Source: Candidatus Mycobacterium methanotrophicum (GTDB lineage Bacteria; Actinomycetota; Actinomycetes; Mycobacteriales; Mycobacteriaceae). Taken from it: a DNA stretch of 64,000 nt. Numbering within the stretch: the first letter of the stretch is position 1; each line of letters begins with the position of its first letter. The position numbers and the translations under genes are program-made. The notes under the pieces were generated by a model, which saw only the letters and a list, made by a program, of their open reading frames with translations, had not been told where the DNA came from and ran no database searches. The stretch spans positions 434,001 through 498,000 of the forward strand of contig NZ_CP097320.1 of the NCBI RefSeq assembly GCF_023515995.1. Direction: 5' to 3'. Of this stretch, positions 43,351-52,004 are shown piece after piece.

Positions 43351-45174
43351 TCAGCGCGGGGCCGGCCAGCGGACCGGGTTGGGCGGTACGTCGAGTCCGC
43401 GCTGACTTAGCGCTTCGCGCATGGTGTCGGCTATAGCTGGTGATTGTTGTGCAGCAACAACTCTGAGTGTTTCGGCTGCGGCGAGTACGGTGACTGTGTC
43501 CAGAGCTGTCTGTCGGGCTAGCCGTTGCGCTACGGGGCTTTCGGGATCGTTGCGGTGATCGTTCAAGATTGTTGCGGCGTCGAGGCGGCTTTCTCGGTTG
43601 GCGTGAGCGAACTCGAATAGGGCGCGATCAAGCGGGTGGAATTTCGACCAGCCAGCCATGGTGATCCAGCGGGGCGGGGTGGTCGCAGACCTGGACTGCA
43701 ATGCTTGCGCGGAGTCGGGGTGGAGGTGCCATGTGCGCAGTCGAGCTGTTTGGTGCAGTGTGCATCGCAGTATGGCCATGGCGCGGTCGTCTTCTTCGAT
43801 CCAGAGCCAGTATCCGGCGAGCAGCGTCGAGGAGATCCGTGTCGCTGGGGCGGCGATCTCGGGTCGGGACGGGTTCCACAGCGCGCACAACGCTGCGAAC
43901 TCCGCGGTCAAGATGTAAGGGGGCCCGGGGGTGAGGTGTTGGTGGATCTTGAGACGCTGATCTGAGATTTGGCGGTCTTGGTCGCGGGCGTTGGAGGTGA
44001 TTAGGAGCCGTGAGAACCGATGCGCGGCAAAGGTGAGTTCGGCGAGTTGCTGGGGTGTCCATCGCTGCGCGGTGTGTCCGTCGGCAAGCGCGGTGTGGTA
44101 GTCGGTGTAGAGCGGCCCAAGCTCGGCGATAGCGTCGAAGGCGGCAAACTCGCGGTCAACCAGCGACACAAGGGCTGGCGGCAGTCGGGTGGGCACCGAC
44201 TTGGTAACGGGTACTGGGGTTTGCGAGGGGTGCTGGCCGGGGCTTCGCTCGGGCGGCGGCGATACCAGAGACATGCCGCGCATCGTCTCGCGGTCTGTGG
44301 AGACGGCGTACGTCGTAACTGCGGCCAGTCGCATCTGAATCATGCACAGCGCCAACGCATCTAACAGAATGTCGGCCGGACCATTTGTATCGGTCGGTAA
44401 GGGCTCGGCGTCGAGGTCGCGCACAACCTGGCACTCGACCCGTTGATCAGCGTGTTGTCCGTCGATGAGCTCACACAGTGTGTGGTACACGTAGGCAGGG
44501 CATAGGGGCCGTTCGTCGATTGATACATGCTCATGATCGGTGTTGATGGCACCCGTCGTGCGTGGGTGGTCGTCGACGTCATCGAACCTGTCACCAAGTG
44601 CGATGTCAAAGGTATATCGGCCGAGCATATCCATCGCGCGCTGCGTCCATGCTCTGGCGATAAACGACTCGATCGGCTCGCCGCGACGCTGCACGACAGG
44701 TCCAGCCCGCGCCAGCAGTAGTGTCCATCGGCCGAGTTGCTGCCGCAAAATGATTGCTGCGCCGATGGTTTGGCCGGCCAGCATTAAGCGCAGTGCCGCG
44801 ATGGTGCTTTCCAAACTCCAGGACAGGTGCGTAGGCCATGGGCTCTCATGCGGCGGCGAATGCTGGCTGAGCTGATGACCTTGGCGGATAAAGATCGCAT
44901 CCAATTGGCACACCGACACCAGAGGCCCACGGCTGTGGTTCATCGAAAGTTGAGCAACCGCATCAAGATTGTCGATCCGAGTCCGGTGGCGGCCAATGAG
45001 TGCCTCAATAAGTCGTGTCGGGCCGCTTGCAGCGACGCGCTCATAGGCTTCGACGGTCGGTGGAACGCTCCCGGCGCGTCGTTGGGCCTTTAGCGTCGCA
45101 CGCTGAACTTGTTTGGGAGTCGATTGCAATTGGGCAAGCCTGCGCTCGAGCTTGTGGCGACTTTTGCGTCCCAT
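43351..45174 (-). CDS. Unknown large protein (607 aa)
   Basis: The ATG at 45174 (MGRKSRHKLERRLAQLQSTP) with GAAGGGC upstream is preferred to the longer frame that starts at 45540. A basic N-terminal helix is followed by helical segments (SLESTIAALRLMLAGQTIGA, AIILRQQLGRWTLLLARAGP), a Pro-rich linker around residue 340-370, and a helical C-terminal half (AELTFAAHRFSRLLITSNAR). Bias toward Arg, His and Thr is unlike its neighbours. No family is recognised. It is alone on the minus strand and 91 bp from the convergent protease gene. Confidence 0.5.
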   Translation of the reverse strand: MGRKSRHKLERRLAQLQSTPKQVQRATLKAQRRAGSVPPTVEAYERVAASGPTRLIEALIGRHRTRIDNLDAVAQLSMNHSRGPLVSVCQLDAIFIRQGHQLSQHSPPHESPWPTHLSWSLESTIAALRLMLAGQTIGAAIILRQQLGRWTLLLARAGPVVQRRGEPIESFIARAWTQRAMDMLGRYTFDIALGDRFDDVDDHPRTTGAINTDHEHVSIDERPLCPAYVYHTLCELIDGQHADQRVECQVVRDLDAEPLPTDTNGPADILLDALALCMIQMRLAAVTTYAVSTDRETMRGMSLVSPPPERSPGQHPSQTPVPVTKSVPTRLPPALVSLVDREFAAFDAIAELGPLYTDYHTALADGHTAQRWTPQQLAELTFAAHRFSRLLITSNARDQDRQISDQRLKIHQHLTPGPPYILTAEFAALCALWNPSRPEIAAPATRISSTLLAGYWLWIEEDDRAMAILRCTLHQTARLRTWHLHPDSAQALQSRSATTPPRWITMAGWSKFHPLDRALFEFAHANRESRLDAATILNDHRNDPESPVAQRLARQTALDTVTVLAAAETLRVVAAQQSPAIADTMREALSQRGLDVPPNPVRWPAPR

Positions 45175-45567
45175 CGCTTTCAGCCCTTCGTCGGAGCGCC
45201 ACGAAGCTGTGTAAACGCGCACGAGCGACCGCACGGCAGTTCTAGGCATCGGCCGCTGGATGTTTGTGTGTGCTCGCGCTGAAGTTGCATGGCCGCAGCG
45301 TAAGAGACACTGCGGGAGGCGATCTACCAATGCCTCGGAAATAACTTGATCGCGGATAGTCACGCGGTACGCGAGGGCACGCCACCTCCGACTGTCTGAT
45401 GTCCGCCGCTTCGTTGACGGCGCGGCCGCATCGGCGAACCGCGGCCGCGCACGCTGACTAGGTCGCTGCGCGCCGCGAGGGCGATAGGTCAGGAGGACGC
45501 GCGTCAGCGCGGCCGCGCCCCGAGGCGTGGGGCGCTGCACCGCGGGCGCGGGCCGTAGCCCCGGTGA
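45175..45567. other. 393 bp upstream of the 607-aa gene, no supported gene
   Basis: The frame of the downstream gene stays open through much of this stretch, but the composition (NotI-like GCGGCCGC clusters, Arg-rich translation) argues against coding. It should hold the promoter for the 607-aa gene. Confidence 0.35.
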
Positions 45568-45981
45568 CTAGGTCAACAGCCCGGCTTCCCGAAGCGCCGT
45601 CAACAGGCGCGCGGCCGCGCGAACGGTGGCACCGTGCTCACTGCGATGCAAGGTGCCCAGGGTTGCGGCGTCGGTCAAGCTGTCGAGCACCACGCGGCAC
45701 GCGCGCGGCGACGTAAGGACGATCGCGGCCGCCTGGGTCGGGTCTGGTGGCGGTGGAATTACCTCAACGACGCGGTCGCGATACTCCACGCACCACACCG
45801 GCTTTTCGACCCGCTCCACAACGCGCTCGACCCGCAACCCGATCGCTCCGGAGCGAGCAGCTCGGCGTTCCTCGTAGGCGGCCCGGCGACACTTTTGCGA
45901 GCACCACAAGCGTCGACGACCTTTACCTTCGGGAGCCGGCAGCTGCCCATGACAGCGCGGACAGACAGACCGCTCAGACAT
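45568..45981 (-). CDS. Zinc-ribbon protein (137 aa)
   Basis: The N-terminus carries two CxxC-type knuckles, VCPRCHGQLP and RRLWCSQKCRRAAYEER, forming a treble-clef-like zinc ribbon. A coiled linker (RVERVVERVEKPVWCVEYRD) leads to a helical C-terminus (TVRAAARLLTALREAGLLT). Similar short zinc-finger proteins are common on mycobacterial plasmids and prophages. Probably DNA- or RNA-binding. Confidence 0.62.
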   Translation of the reverse strand: MSERSVCPRCHGQLPAPEGKGRRRLWCSQKCRRAAYEERRAARSGAIGLRVERVVERVEKPVWCVEYRDRVVEVIPPPPDPTQAAAIVLTSPRACRVVLDSLTDAATLGTLHRSEHGATVRAAARLLTALREAGLLT

Positions 45982-46235
45982 GTTGACATGCTACCGCAAT
46001 TCCGTACGGACGAAATGGCGTTACCGGTTCGTGACCTTAATGCAAGAGGTGTGTGGTTCGTGGGCTGGTCGAAAACGGTTGGTGGCGGTGGTCTCTGGTG
46101 GGAGGCGCTTGGACGTGAGTCGGGTTGTACTGGTGCAGTGGGGGACTGGGAAACGGGGGATGGGGACAAATGGGGACAGGGCGATGTTGTGGGTGATGGT
46201 AGAGACGCGGGTTGACCGCGTCGTATGGTGCGGTC
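45982..46235. other. 254 bp upstream region, G-rich on the plus strand
   Basis: No gene. From about 46130 to 46185 the plus strand carries several runs of four or five G (GGGG-GACTGGGAAACGGGG, then GATGGGG-ACAAATGGGG), a possible G-quadruplex, upstream of the gene at 46236. Confidence 0.35.
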
Positions 46236-46703
46236 ATGGCGAATATCAGCTCGAAAACCGAAACGCGCAAAAAGGTTCGCGAAGCGCAGGCCCGCGCGAA
46301 CGAGGCTCGGTTGCAACGTGAGCGGGAGAACGTCGATGACGCGGCGTCGTTTCTGGTCGAGCTGGGTCGGCTGGCGGCGGTCGACGAGTGGGAGCAGGGC
46401 CGCGTTGTCGAGATTCGCGCAGAGGGCGAGCGGCGCCGTCACGAACACCGCCAGGCGGGCGCGACGGCGGTGTCGCGAATGCTGGACCGCGGGGAAACGC
46501 TGACCGCGATCGCCGAGCTGGCCGGCGTCAAAGTCAGCGAGGTGCGCGCGGTGCTGAAATCGGCGGGCGCACAAACGGTCGCGCCGCCGGATGCGCTAGG
46601 TGCGCCCAGTGCCGCGACTGACGTGCCGCAGAGCGCACAAGAGGGCGCGGCGCTCACGGCAGGGGCCGCGCCGCTTCCGGTCAGTGTCCGTGGAAGTGCT
46701 TAA
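46236..46703 (+). CDS. Coiled-coil HTH protein (155 aa)
   Basis: The ATG at 46236 starts a basic helix (KTETRKKVREAQARANEARL) and a long charged coiled coil, then an HTH-like segment (MLDRGETLTAIAELAGVKVS then EVRAVLKSAGAQ) and a disordered Ala/Pro tail. The pattern fits a small DNA-binding or plasmid-maintenance protein. No partner is evident. Confidence 0.55.
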   Translation: MANISSKTETRKKVREAQARANEARLQRERENVDDAASFLVELGRLAAVDEWEQGRVVEIRAEGERRRHEHRQAGATAVSRMLDRGETLTAIAELAGVKVSEVRAVLKSAGAQTVAPPDALGAPSAATDVPQSAQEGAALTAGAAPLPVSVRGSA

Positions 46704-46737
46704 CGTGAGGGCGTGCGAGGCGAGGGCGCGGCTGCGG

Positions 46738-47039
46738 CGCTGTGGGTCGATCCCGCGGTGCACGCCGACGAGTGCCCCCGTTCGATTCACACGTGGTGAC
46801 GGCCCGGGCCAGACGACTGCGATTTTTTCACCGGCGCCATCGGCACGGACGGGTACGGCCTTCTACATCTACCGCGGGGCAGCGGAATTTGCGTGCGGCC
46901 GCACCGCTACGCATTGGTCCGCTGGCTGACGGTGCCATTGGGGCTGGACGAGCTCGGGCTGCACGAGCGCGATATGCCGCTGTGCGTGAAGGTCTGCGGC
47001 ATGGATCGCCCGCGCCAGCGTGCGTCCGTGCGCTCGGTT
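46738..47039 (+). pseudogene. HNH endonuclease-like gene with internal stop
   Basis: One frame reads LWVDPAVHADECPRSIHTW, a TGA stop at about 46796, then GPDDCDFFTGAIGTDGYGLL and CVRPHRYALVRWL, ending near DMPLCVKVCG. This is the pattern of phage-type HNH proteins (GCWxWTGAxxxxGYG, HRxA, CxxPLCVxP). It lacks a clean start, has the stop, and is cut off at the inverted repeat that begins at 47040. Confidence 0.6.
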
Positions 47040-47097
47040 GGGTCTGCTGCACGAATAGGTGACATCTTGACCTGCCACCTTTCCGTGCAGCAGACCC
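47040..47097. repeat. 14-bp perfect inverted repeat, possible mini-element or terminator
   Basis: GGGTCTGCTGCACG at 47040-47053 and its exact complement at 47084-47097 enclose 30 bp. TTTT follows at 47098. It lies exactly at the join of the HNH and HEPN remnants, so it may be an insertion-element end or trace. As a hairpin with a T-run it could also terminate transcription. Confidence 0.5.
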
Positions 47098-47256
47098 TTT
47101 TGTCGAGCACATCCAACGCGACCCGATGAGCCAAGACAAGCTTCGACGAAACTTCGCCGTACACCGCATAGTTCAGGGTGTCGGTGTACATGCCCGGATC
47201 CGACTGATGTTGAGCCCAGCCGCCCGTCTCGTCGATGATTTCCTCAGCCTCAAACG
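47098..47256 (-). pseudogene. HEPN-like gene fragment
   Basis: The minus strand reads EEIIDETGGWAQHQSDPGMY, then TDTLNYAVYGEVSSKLVLAH and RVALDVLDK. The NTLNY-xxYG...K-x-AxR-x-xxxxLDK pattern resembles LA2681-type HEPN proteins. Both ends are cut, by the inverted repeat on one side and mce sequence on the other. Identification rests on this short similarity only. Confidence 0.35.
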
Positions 47257-47916
47257 CCAGCCGAGGTGCAGCGGTTCATCGCGGGAAGTCGTGACCAGAC
47301 CTCCGAGCAGATTCAGCGGTTGGCCGACCTCACCCAGGTGCTGGTCGATAACCACATGGCGCTGGAAAACGTCCTGCACGTCACGCCGAACGCGCTCGCG
47401 AACGGCTACAACGACTACAACCCCGACACGGGATCCATCAAGGGAGCGTTTACGGTCCCCAACTTCACCAACCCGGTTAACGCGTACTGCTCGCAGCTCG
47501 GGGCCATCGAGAACGTCACCGCAACGGAATCGGGCAAGCTGTGCAGCCTGTATCTCAGCCCGGCGCTGCGGGTGTTCAACCCCTTGTCGCTGTTCAACTT
47601 CAACGAACTCCCTATTTCGATTAACCCCTTTTTGGCGCCCTCGGCGGACAAGCACAACATCGTCTACACCGAGCAGCGGCTGGCACCCGGCGGCGAGGGC
47701 CCCAAGGCCGGTCCGCCCGAGCTGCCGCCCGCGGTGTCCGCCTATACTGGGCTGCCGGGCGAGATTCCCGAGATACCGCCACCACCGCCGCCGGGACGGA
47801 TACCGGGAGCGGCAATGCCCGAACCACCAGCGCCGACCAAGCCCGGCCAATCGCCGCCCCCACCGTCGCCGGCAAACATCCCGGGCCTGTTGCCGGCCGA
47901 AGGGACGCAGCCGTGA
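47257..47916 (+). pseudogene. mceD-type gene, 5'-truncated
   Basis: This is the C-terminal half of an MCE-family protein of the MceD position: QRFIAGSRDQTSEQIQRLAD then VDNHMALENVLHVTPNALAN, the conserved FTNPVNAYCSQLGAIENV and a long Pro-rich tail. The MlaD/MCE domain and signal anchor are missing, since upstream DNA is the unrelated HEPN fragment. The stop overlaps the next gene's GTG by 4 bp, as in complete mce operons. Confidence 0.82.
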
Positions 47917-49241
47917 CCCCCCGGGTGCTGGCGCAACGGGTGCTGGGCATCGTCTGCTCCGTCATGCTCGCGGCGACAGGATGCACGTTCAACGGGGTGA
48001 ACTCGCTTCCGCTGCCCGGGGCGGTCGGACGCGGAACGGGCGCTGACATCTTTCACGTCGAGATCACGAATGTCGGTACGATGGAACCGAATTCGCCGGT
48101 GTTGATCAACGACGTCGTGGTGGGCAGCGTCGGCAAAATGGCGGTGAAAGCCTGGCATGCCGACGTTGAGATCTCGGTGAAGCGTGATGTCGTCGTGCCC
48201 GCCAACGTGGTGGCCAGTGTCGGCCAGACCAGCCTGCTGGGATCGATGCATCTGGAACTCAATCCGCCGCCCGGCCAGCCGGGCAGTGGACGACTCAAAC
48301 CGGGCGCGACCATCCCGCTCAACAAGTCGTCGACCTATCCATCGACCGAGCAGACACTGTCGTCGCTGTCCGTCGTCCTCAACGCCGGAGGACTGGGACA
48401 GATCGGCGACATCATCCACAACTTCAACTCCGCGTTGTCCGGGCATCAAAGCGCTGTGCGCGACCTGCTTGAGCGCCTCGACAAGTTCGTGGGCACCCTC
48501 GACGAACAACGCGGCAGCCTCGTCGCCTCGATACACGGACTGAACCGGCTGGCCGGCGCGTTGGCCGGGCAACGCGACGTCATCACCGAAGCGCTGCGCA
48601 AGATACCGCCCGCGCTGGATGTGCTGATCAGCGAGCGGCCCCGCATCATCACCGCCCTGGACAAACTGCGCGTGTTCAGCGACACCGCCACCAGGCTGGT
48701 CAACGACGCGGGTGCCGATCTGGTCAAGAACCTGAAAAACCTCGAGCCGACGATCCGTGCGCTCGCCGACGTCGGGCCGGATCTCGACGCGGTCCTCGCG
48801 TACGCGCCGACATACCCGTTCAACCAAAACGTCATCGACCGCGACATCCGAGGCGACTACGTTAACGGGTTCTTCACCCTCGACCTGACGAACGCCCGGC
48901 TCAGGAAGAGCGTGCTGCTGGGCACCCACTGGGGACGGTTGGGCGCCGAACAGGTGCCGGCACCCGGGGACCCCGGATACCTGCAGTACCAGTACACGCC
49001 CGATCCGCTTCACCCGTCAGCTCCCGGGCCGGTGGCGCCACCTGTCGGTGCCCCGCTGACGCCCACCGCGGCGCCCGCCCCGGTACCGGCCGTACCGCTG
49101 CCGCTACCACCACCGGGCGCACCGCCACCGGTGCCACCGCCACCGCGGCCGCTATTGGGCCCACCGGACCCGGCCGAGAGGGGACCCGCGCAAACGCCGA
49201 TGCCGCCGTACGCGATCCCACCGGCGGACGGGACCAGCTGA
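47913..49241 (+). CDS. Mce lipoprotein, MceE-type
   Basis: 442 residues. Signal peptide with lipobox: VLGIVCSVMLAATGC. The MCE domain follows (FHVEITNVGTMEPNSPVLIN, GSVGKMAVKAWHADVEISVK), then the helical substrate-tunnel region with AGGLGQIGDIIHNFNSALSG, and a Pro-rich C-terminus. MceE lipoproteins are part of hexameric lipid or sterol importers of the mycobacterial envelope. The gene is whole, but genes for the YrbE permeases and MceA-D are absent here, so it cannot form a full transporter from this locus. Confidence 0.9.
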   Translation: MTPRVLAQRVLGIVCSVMLAATGCTFNGVNSLPLPGAVGRGTGADIFHVEITNVGTMEPNSPVLINDVVVGSVGKMAVKAWHADVEISVKRDVVVPANVVASVGQTSLLGSMHLELNPPPGQPGSGRLKPGATIPLNKSSTYPSTEQTLSSLSVVLNAGGLGQIGDIIHNFNSALSGHQSAVRDLLERLDKFVGTLDEQRGSLVASIHGLNRLAGALAGQRDVITEALRKIPPALDVLISERPRIITALDKLRVFSDTATRLVNDAGADLVKNLKNLEPTIRALADVGPDLDAVLAYAPTYPFNQNVIDRDIRGDYVNGFFTLDLTNARLRKSVLLGTHWGRLGAEQVPAPGDPGYLQYQYTPDPLHPSAPGPVAPPVGAPLTPTAAPAPVPAVPLPLPPPGAPPPVPPPPRPLLGPPDPAERGPAQTPMPPYAIPPADGTS

Positions 49242-50911
49242 TGCTCACCCGTTTCGTCCGTATCCAACTGGCGATCTTCACGATCACGGGGATCATCGGG
49301 GTGGCCGTGCTGGCCTACTCCTACATTCAGGTGCCGATTCTGCTGGGTATCGGGCGGATGACGGTCACGCTGGAGTTACCCGACGGCGGCGCCCTCTACC
49401 GGTTCAGCAACGTGACCTACCGCGGCGCGCAGGTGGGCAAGGTCACCGCGGTCACGTTGACCTCCAGCGGCGCCAAAGCCACACTCTCTCTCGGCTCGTC
49501 GCCGAAGATCCCGGCAGACCTGCAAGCGGAGGTGCGCAGCATCTCGGCGGTCGGCGAACAGTACGTGGATTTACGGCCGCGAACCAGCTCGCCGCCCTAC
49601 CTGCACGACGGCTCAGTCATCGCCGCGGGCGACGCCACGATCCCGCAGCCGGTCGGCCCGCTGCTCGATCAGACCAGAGCGTTGCTCAACAGCATCCCCA
49701 AGGGCAAGCTCAGCGGACTGCTCGACGAGTCCTTCAAGGCATTCAACGGGGCCGGTTACGATTTCGGTTCGCTGCTCGACTCGTCAGCGCAGCTCTCCGG
49801 TGATCTCAACGGCGTCGCCGACCGCACCCGAACCCTTACCGAGGACACCGCGCCGTTTCTCGACGCCCAAGCGCAGACCACCGACGCGATCCGGCTATGG
49901 GCACGCAGCCTTTCCGGAGTCGCCGGGCAGGTGGTGACCGACGACCCACAGGTGCGCAGCCTGCTGGACACGGGACCCGCAGCGCTGAACGAGGTGTCCC
50001 GGCTGCTCGACCAAATCAAACCGACACTGCCGGTGCTGCTGGCCAATCTGACCACTGTCGGCGAGATCGCCGTCACCTACCACGCTTCGCTGGAACAAGT
50101 ACTGGTGTTGCTACCGCCGTTCACCGCCGTTATCCAATCGCTTGTTGGTAATAAAAACCCGACCGGGATGGCCGAGAGCGACTTCTCTATCACCGTCAAC
50201 GATCCGCCGGCCTGCACGGTCGGTTTCCTCCCGCCCAGCCAATGGCGTTCCCCAGCCGACACCACCACGCTCGATACCCCCGACGGGCTGTACTGCAAAC
50301 TGCCGCAGGACTCGCCGATCGCGGTTCGCGGCGCGCGCAACTACCCATGTATGGGGCACCCGGGAAAGCGCGCGCCGACAGTCGAGATCTGCAACAGCGA
50401 CAAGCCATTCGAACCGCTGGCGATGCGCCAGCATATCTTCGGCACCTACCCGCTGGATCCCAACCTGCTCGCGCAGGGCATCCCGCCCGACGACCGGGTC
50501 GGCTTCTACCGCGACAGGATCTTCGGACCGGTGGAGGGAACGCCCCGGCCTCCGGGACCGCTTCCACCCGCAGGACCGCTTCCGCCGCCGGGAGCACCAG
50601 CCGGCGCCCCGAACCCAGCCCCGCCGCCGGCGGCCAACGCACCCCAAGCGGAGCCGCCGGGGCTACCGCCCCTCGCGCCGATTGACGTTCCCGACGCTCC
50701 ATCGCCGCCCGCCGGGCCGGCAGGCGAGGGGACTCATGCGGCTCCGAGTTCGTTCGGCGGCAACGATTCTAGGCCTGGTCCATCGTTGGCCGTCGTTCAT
50801 TACGACCCGCGCACCGGTGGGTATGTCGGTCCGGATCGGCAGCTGTATCGGCAATCCAACCTCGTCAGCTCGTCGGCGCCCAAAACCTGGCAGGATATGC
50901 TTCCCACGTAG
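49241..50911 (+). CDS. MCE-family protein, MceF-type
   Basis: 556 residues, start overlapping the MceE stop by 1 bp. One N-terminal membrane anchor (LAIFTITGIIGVAVLAYSYI), then the MCE domain (MTVTLELPDGGALYRFSNVT, YRGAQVGKVTAVTLTSSGAK, VGEQYVDLRPR), a helical middle and a Pro-rich C-terminal tail ending YRQSNLVSSSAPKTW. It is the last gene of mce operons. Without the operon's promoter and first genes it may be silent. Confidence 0.9.
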   Translation: MLTRFVRIQLAIFTITGIIGVAVLAYSYIQVPILLGIGRMTVTLELPDGGALYRFSNVTYRGAQVGKVTAVTLTSSGAKATLSLGSSPKIPADLQAEVRSISAVGEQYVDLRPRTSSPPYLHDGSVIAAGDATIPQPVGPLLDQTRALLNSIPKGKLSGLLDESFKAFNGAGYDFGSLLDSSAQLSGDLNGVADRTRTLTEDTAPFLDAQAQTTDAIRLWARSLSGVAGQVVTDDPQVRSLLDTGPAALNEVSRLLDQIKPTLPVLLANLTTVGEIAVTYHASLEQVLVLLPPFTAVIQSLVGNKNPTGMAESDFSITVNDPPACTVGFLPPSQWRSPADTTTLDTPDGLYCKLPQDSPIAVRGARNYPCMGHPGKRAPTVEICNSDKPFEPLAMRQHIFGTYPLDPNLLAQGIPPDDRVGFYRDRIFGPVEGTPRPPGPLPPAGPLPPPGAPAGAPNPAPPPAANAPQAEPPGLPPLAPIDVPDAPSPPAGPAGEGTHAAPSSFGGNDSRPGPSLAVVHYDPRTGGYVGPDRQLYRQSNLVSSSAPKTWQDMLPT

Positions 50912-51044
50912 TGGCTGAGGCGGTTTGGCATGTCACGGCACCTGTCCTCTCCGTATTCCTCCTAGCGCAGTCGGCGACGGCGAGGTCCCCGAACTAGGGG
51001 GCCTGGTTAGGAGATCTAGTACCCGCTGGGGTCATGATGAACTC

Positions 51045-51521
51045 ATGGCCGAACGCGATCGCGACGAATCCGGCCGACCTCGCAACACCCGACCCCGCGA
51101 CGCCCTGGGCCGACTCCTTCCGCCGGGCAGCAAGGGCGTGCCCCGCATCCCGGACGATCTCGAACTACCACCGATCCAGTCGCTCGCCTACGCGCAGGAT
51201 CTACTGAACCGGGGCTTGGCGTTCAACGCGCACGAGGTGCTCGAGGCCGCGTGGAAGAGCGGCCCCGACGACGAGAGACCGCTATGGCAAGGCCTGGCCC
51301 AGCTCGCAGTCGGCATCACCCACGTCCAGCGCGGCAACCTCGGCGGTGCGAGCACTCTGCTTCGGCGCGGGTCCGGTCACCTGGGCGAGGTGGATCATCC
51401 GGCGCCGCACTTCGTAGACGTCGACGGTCTGGTCGGCTGGGCCGCAGTGCTGGTCGACGACCTTGCCGCGGGCGCCGAGATCTCACCGACGCGCCTGCGC
51501 CCGGCGCTGACGAAACCCTAG
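51045..51521 (+). CDS. DUF309-family protein
   Basis: 158 residues from the ATG at 51045. The DUF309 motif is LNRGLAFNAHEVLEAAWKSG with the conserved HEVxE, followed by WQGLAQLAVGITHVQRGNLG. These small helical proteins have no proven activity. It belongs to the chromosomal-type segment together with the mce genes. Confidence 0.85.
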   Translation: MAERDRDESGRPRNTRPRDALGRLLPPGSKGVPRIPDDLELPPIQSLAYAQDLLNRGLAFNAHEVLEAAWKSGPDDERPLWQGLAQLAVGITHVQRGNLGGASTLLRRGSGHLGEVDHPAPHFVDVDGLVGWAAVLVDDLAAGAEISPTRLRPALTKP

Positions 51522-51531
51522 CGAGCCCCCG

Positions 51532-51765
51532 TCAGATCCTGCTGTGCAGATTTGTGCCCCACACCAGCTGGACACGCCACGCGTCGATGCCCGACAGGCC
51601 GAACTCGGGGTCGGACGGCTCCTGCCAGAACCTGACCGGATCGGGCCGTTCCCCAGCACCTTCGGGCTGGCGGTCCGGTGGAGCCTTATCCGAGCCATTG
51701 GAGGGCGGTACACTACAAGCCATAGACCCCAAACATGTTGGCGGACCGCCTGATACGGAATGCAA
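51532..51765 (-). pseudogene. C-terminal fragment of a conserved gene, truncated by IS110 side
   Basis: Reads RPDPVRFWQEPSDPEFGLSG then IDAWRVQLVWGTNLHSRI and stops, convergent with the DUF309 gene. The upstream part dissolves before the IS110 element, so the gene has lost its 5' end. The family is not recognised. Confidence 0.4.
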
Positions 51766-52004
51766 GGCTGTTAATCATTGATAATGACGATTACCCATGA
51801 AAAACGCGACTGAGGCGGCGGGGCGACTGTCCTTGTCGCTCAACGGGTTGGCCACGGATTTGGACACCGAACACGGCGGAACCGATGCGAACGAGCGGGA
51901 CGGGGCGAGACAGGTCGGACGGCTGAACGTCGGTGGCCTGCAGCTATGAGACCGCGCGTACCGGGGGAGACCGCGACCGGCTAGACATCCCAGGTTCGTA
52001 GTTG

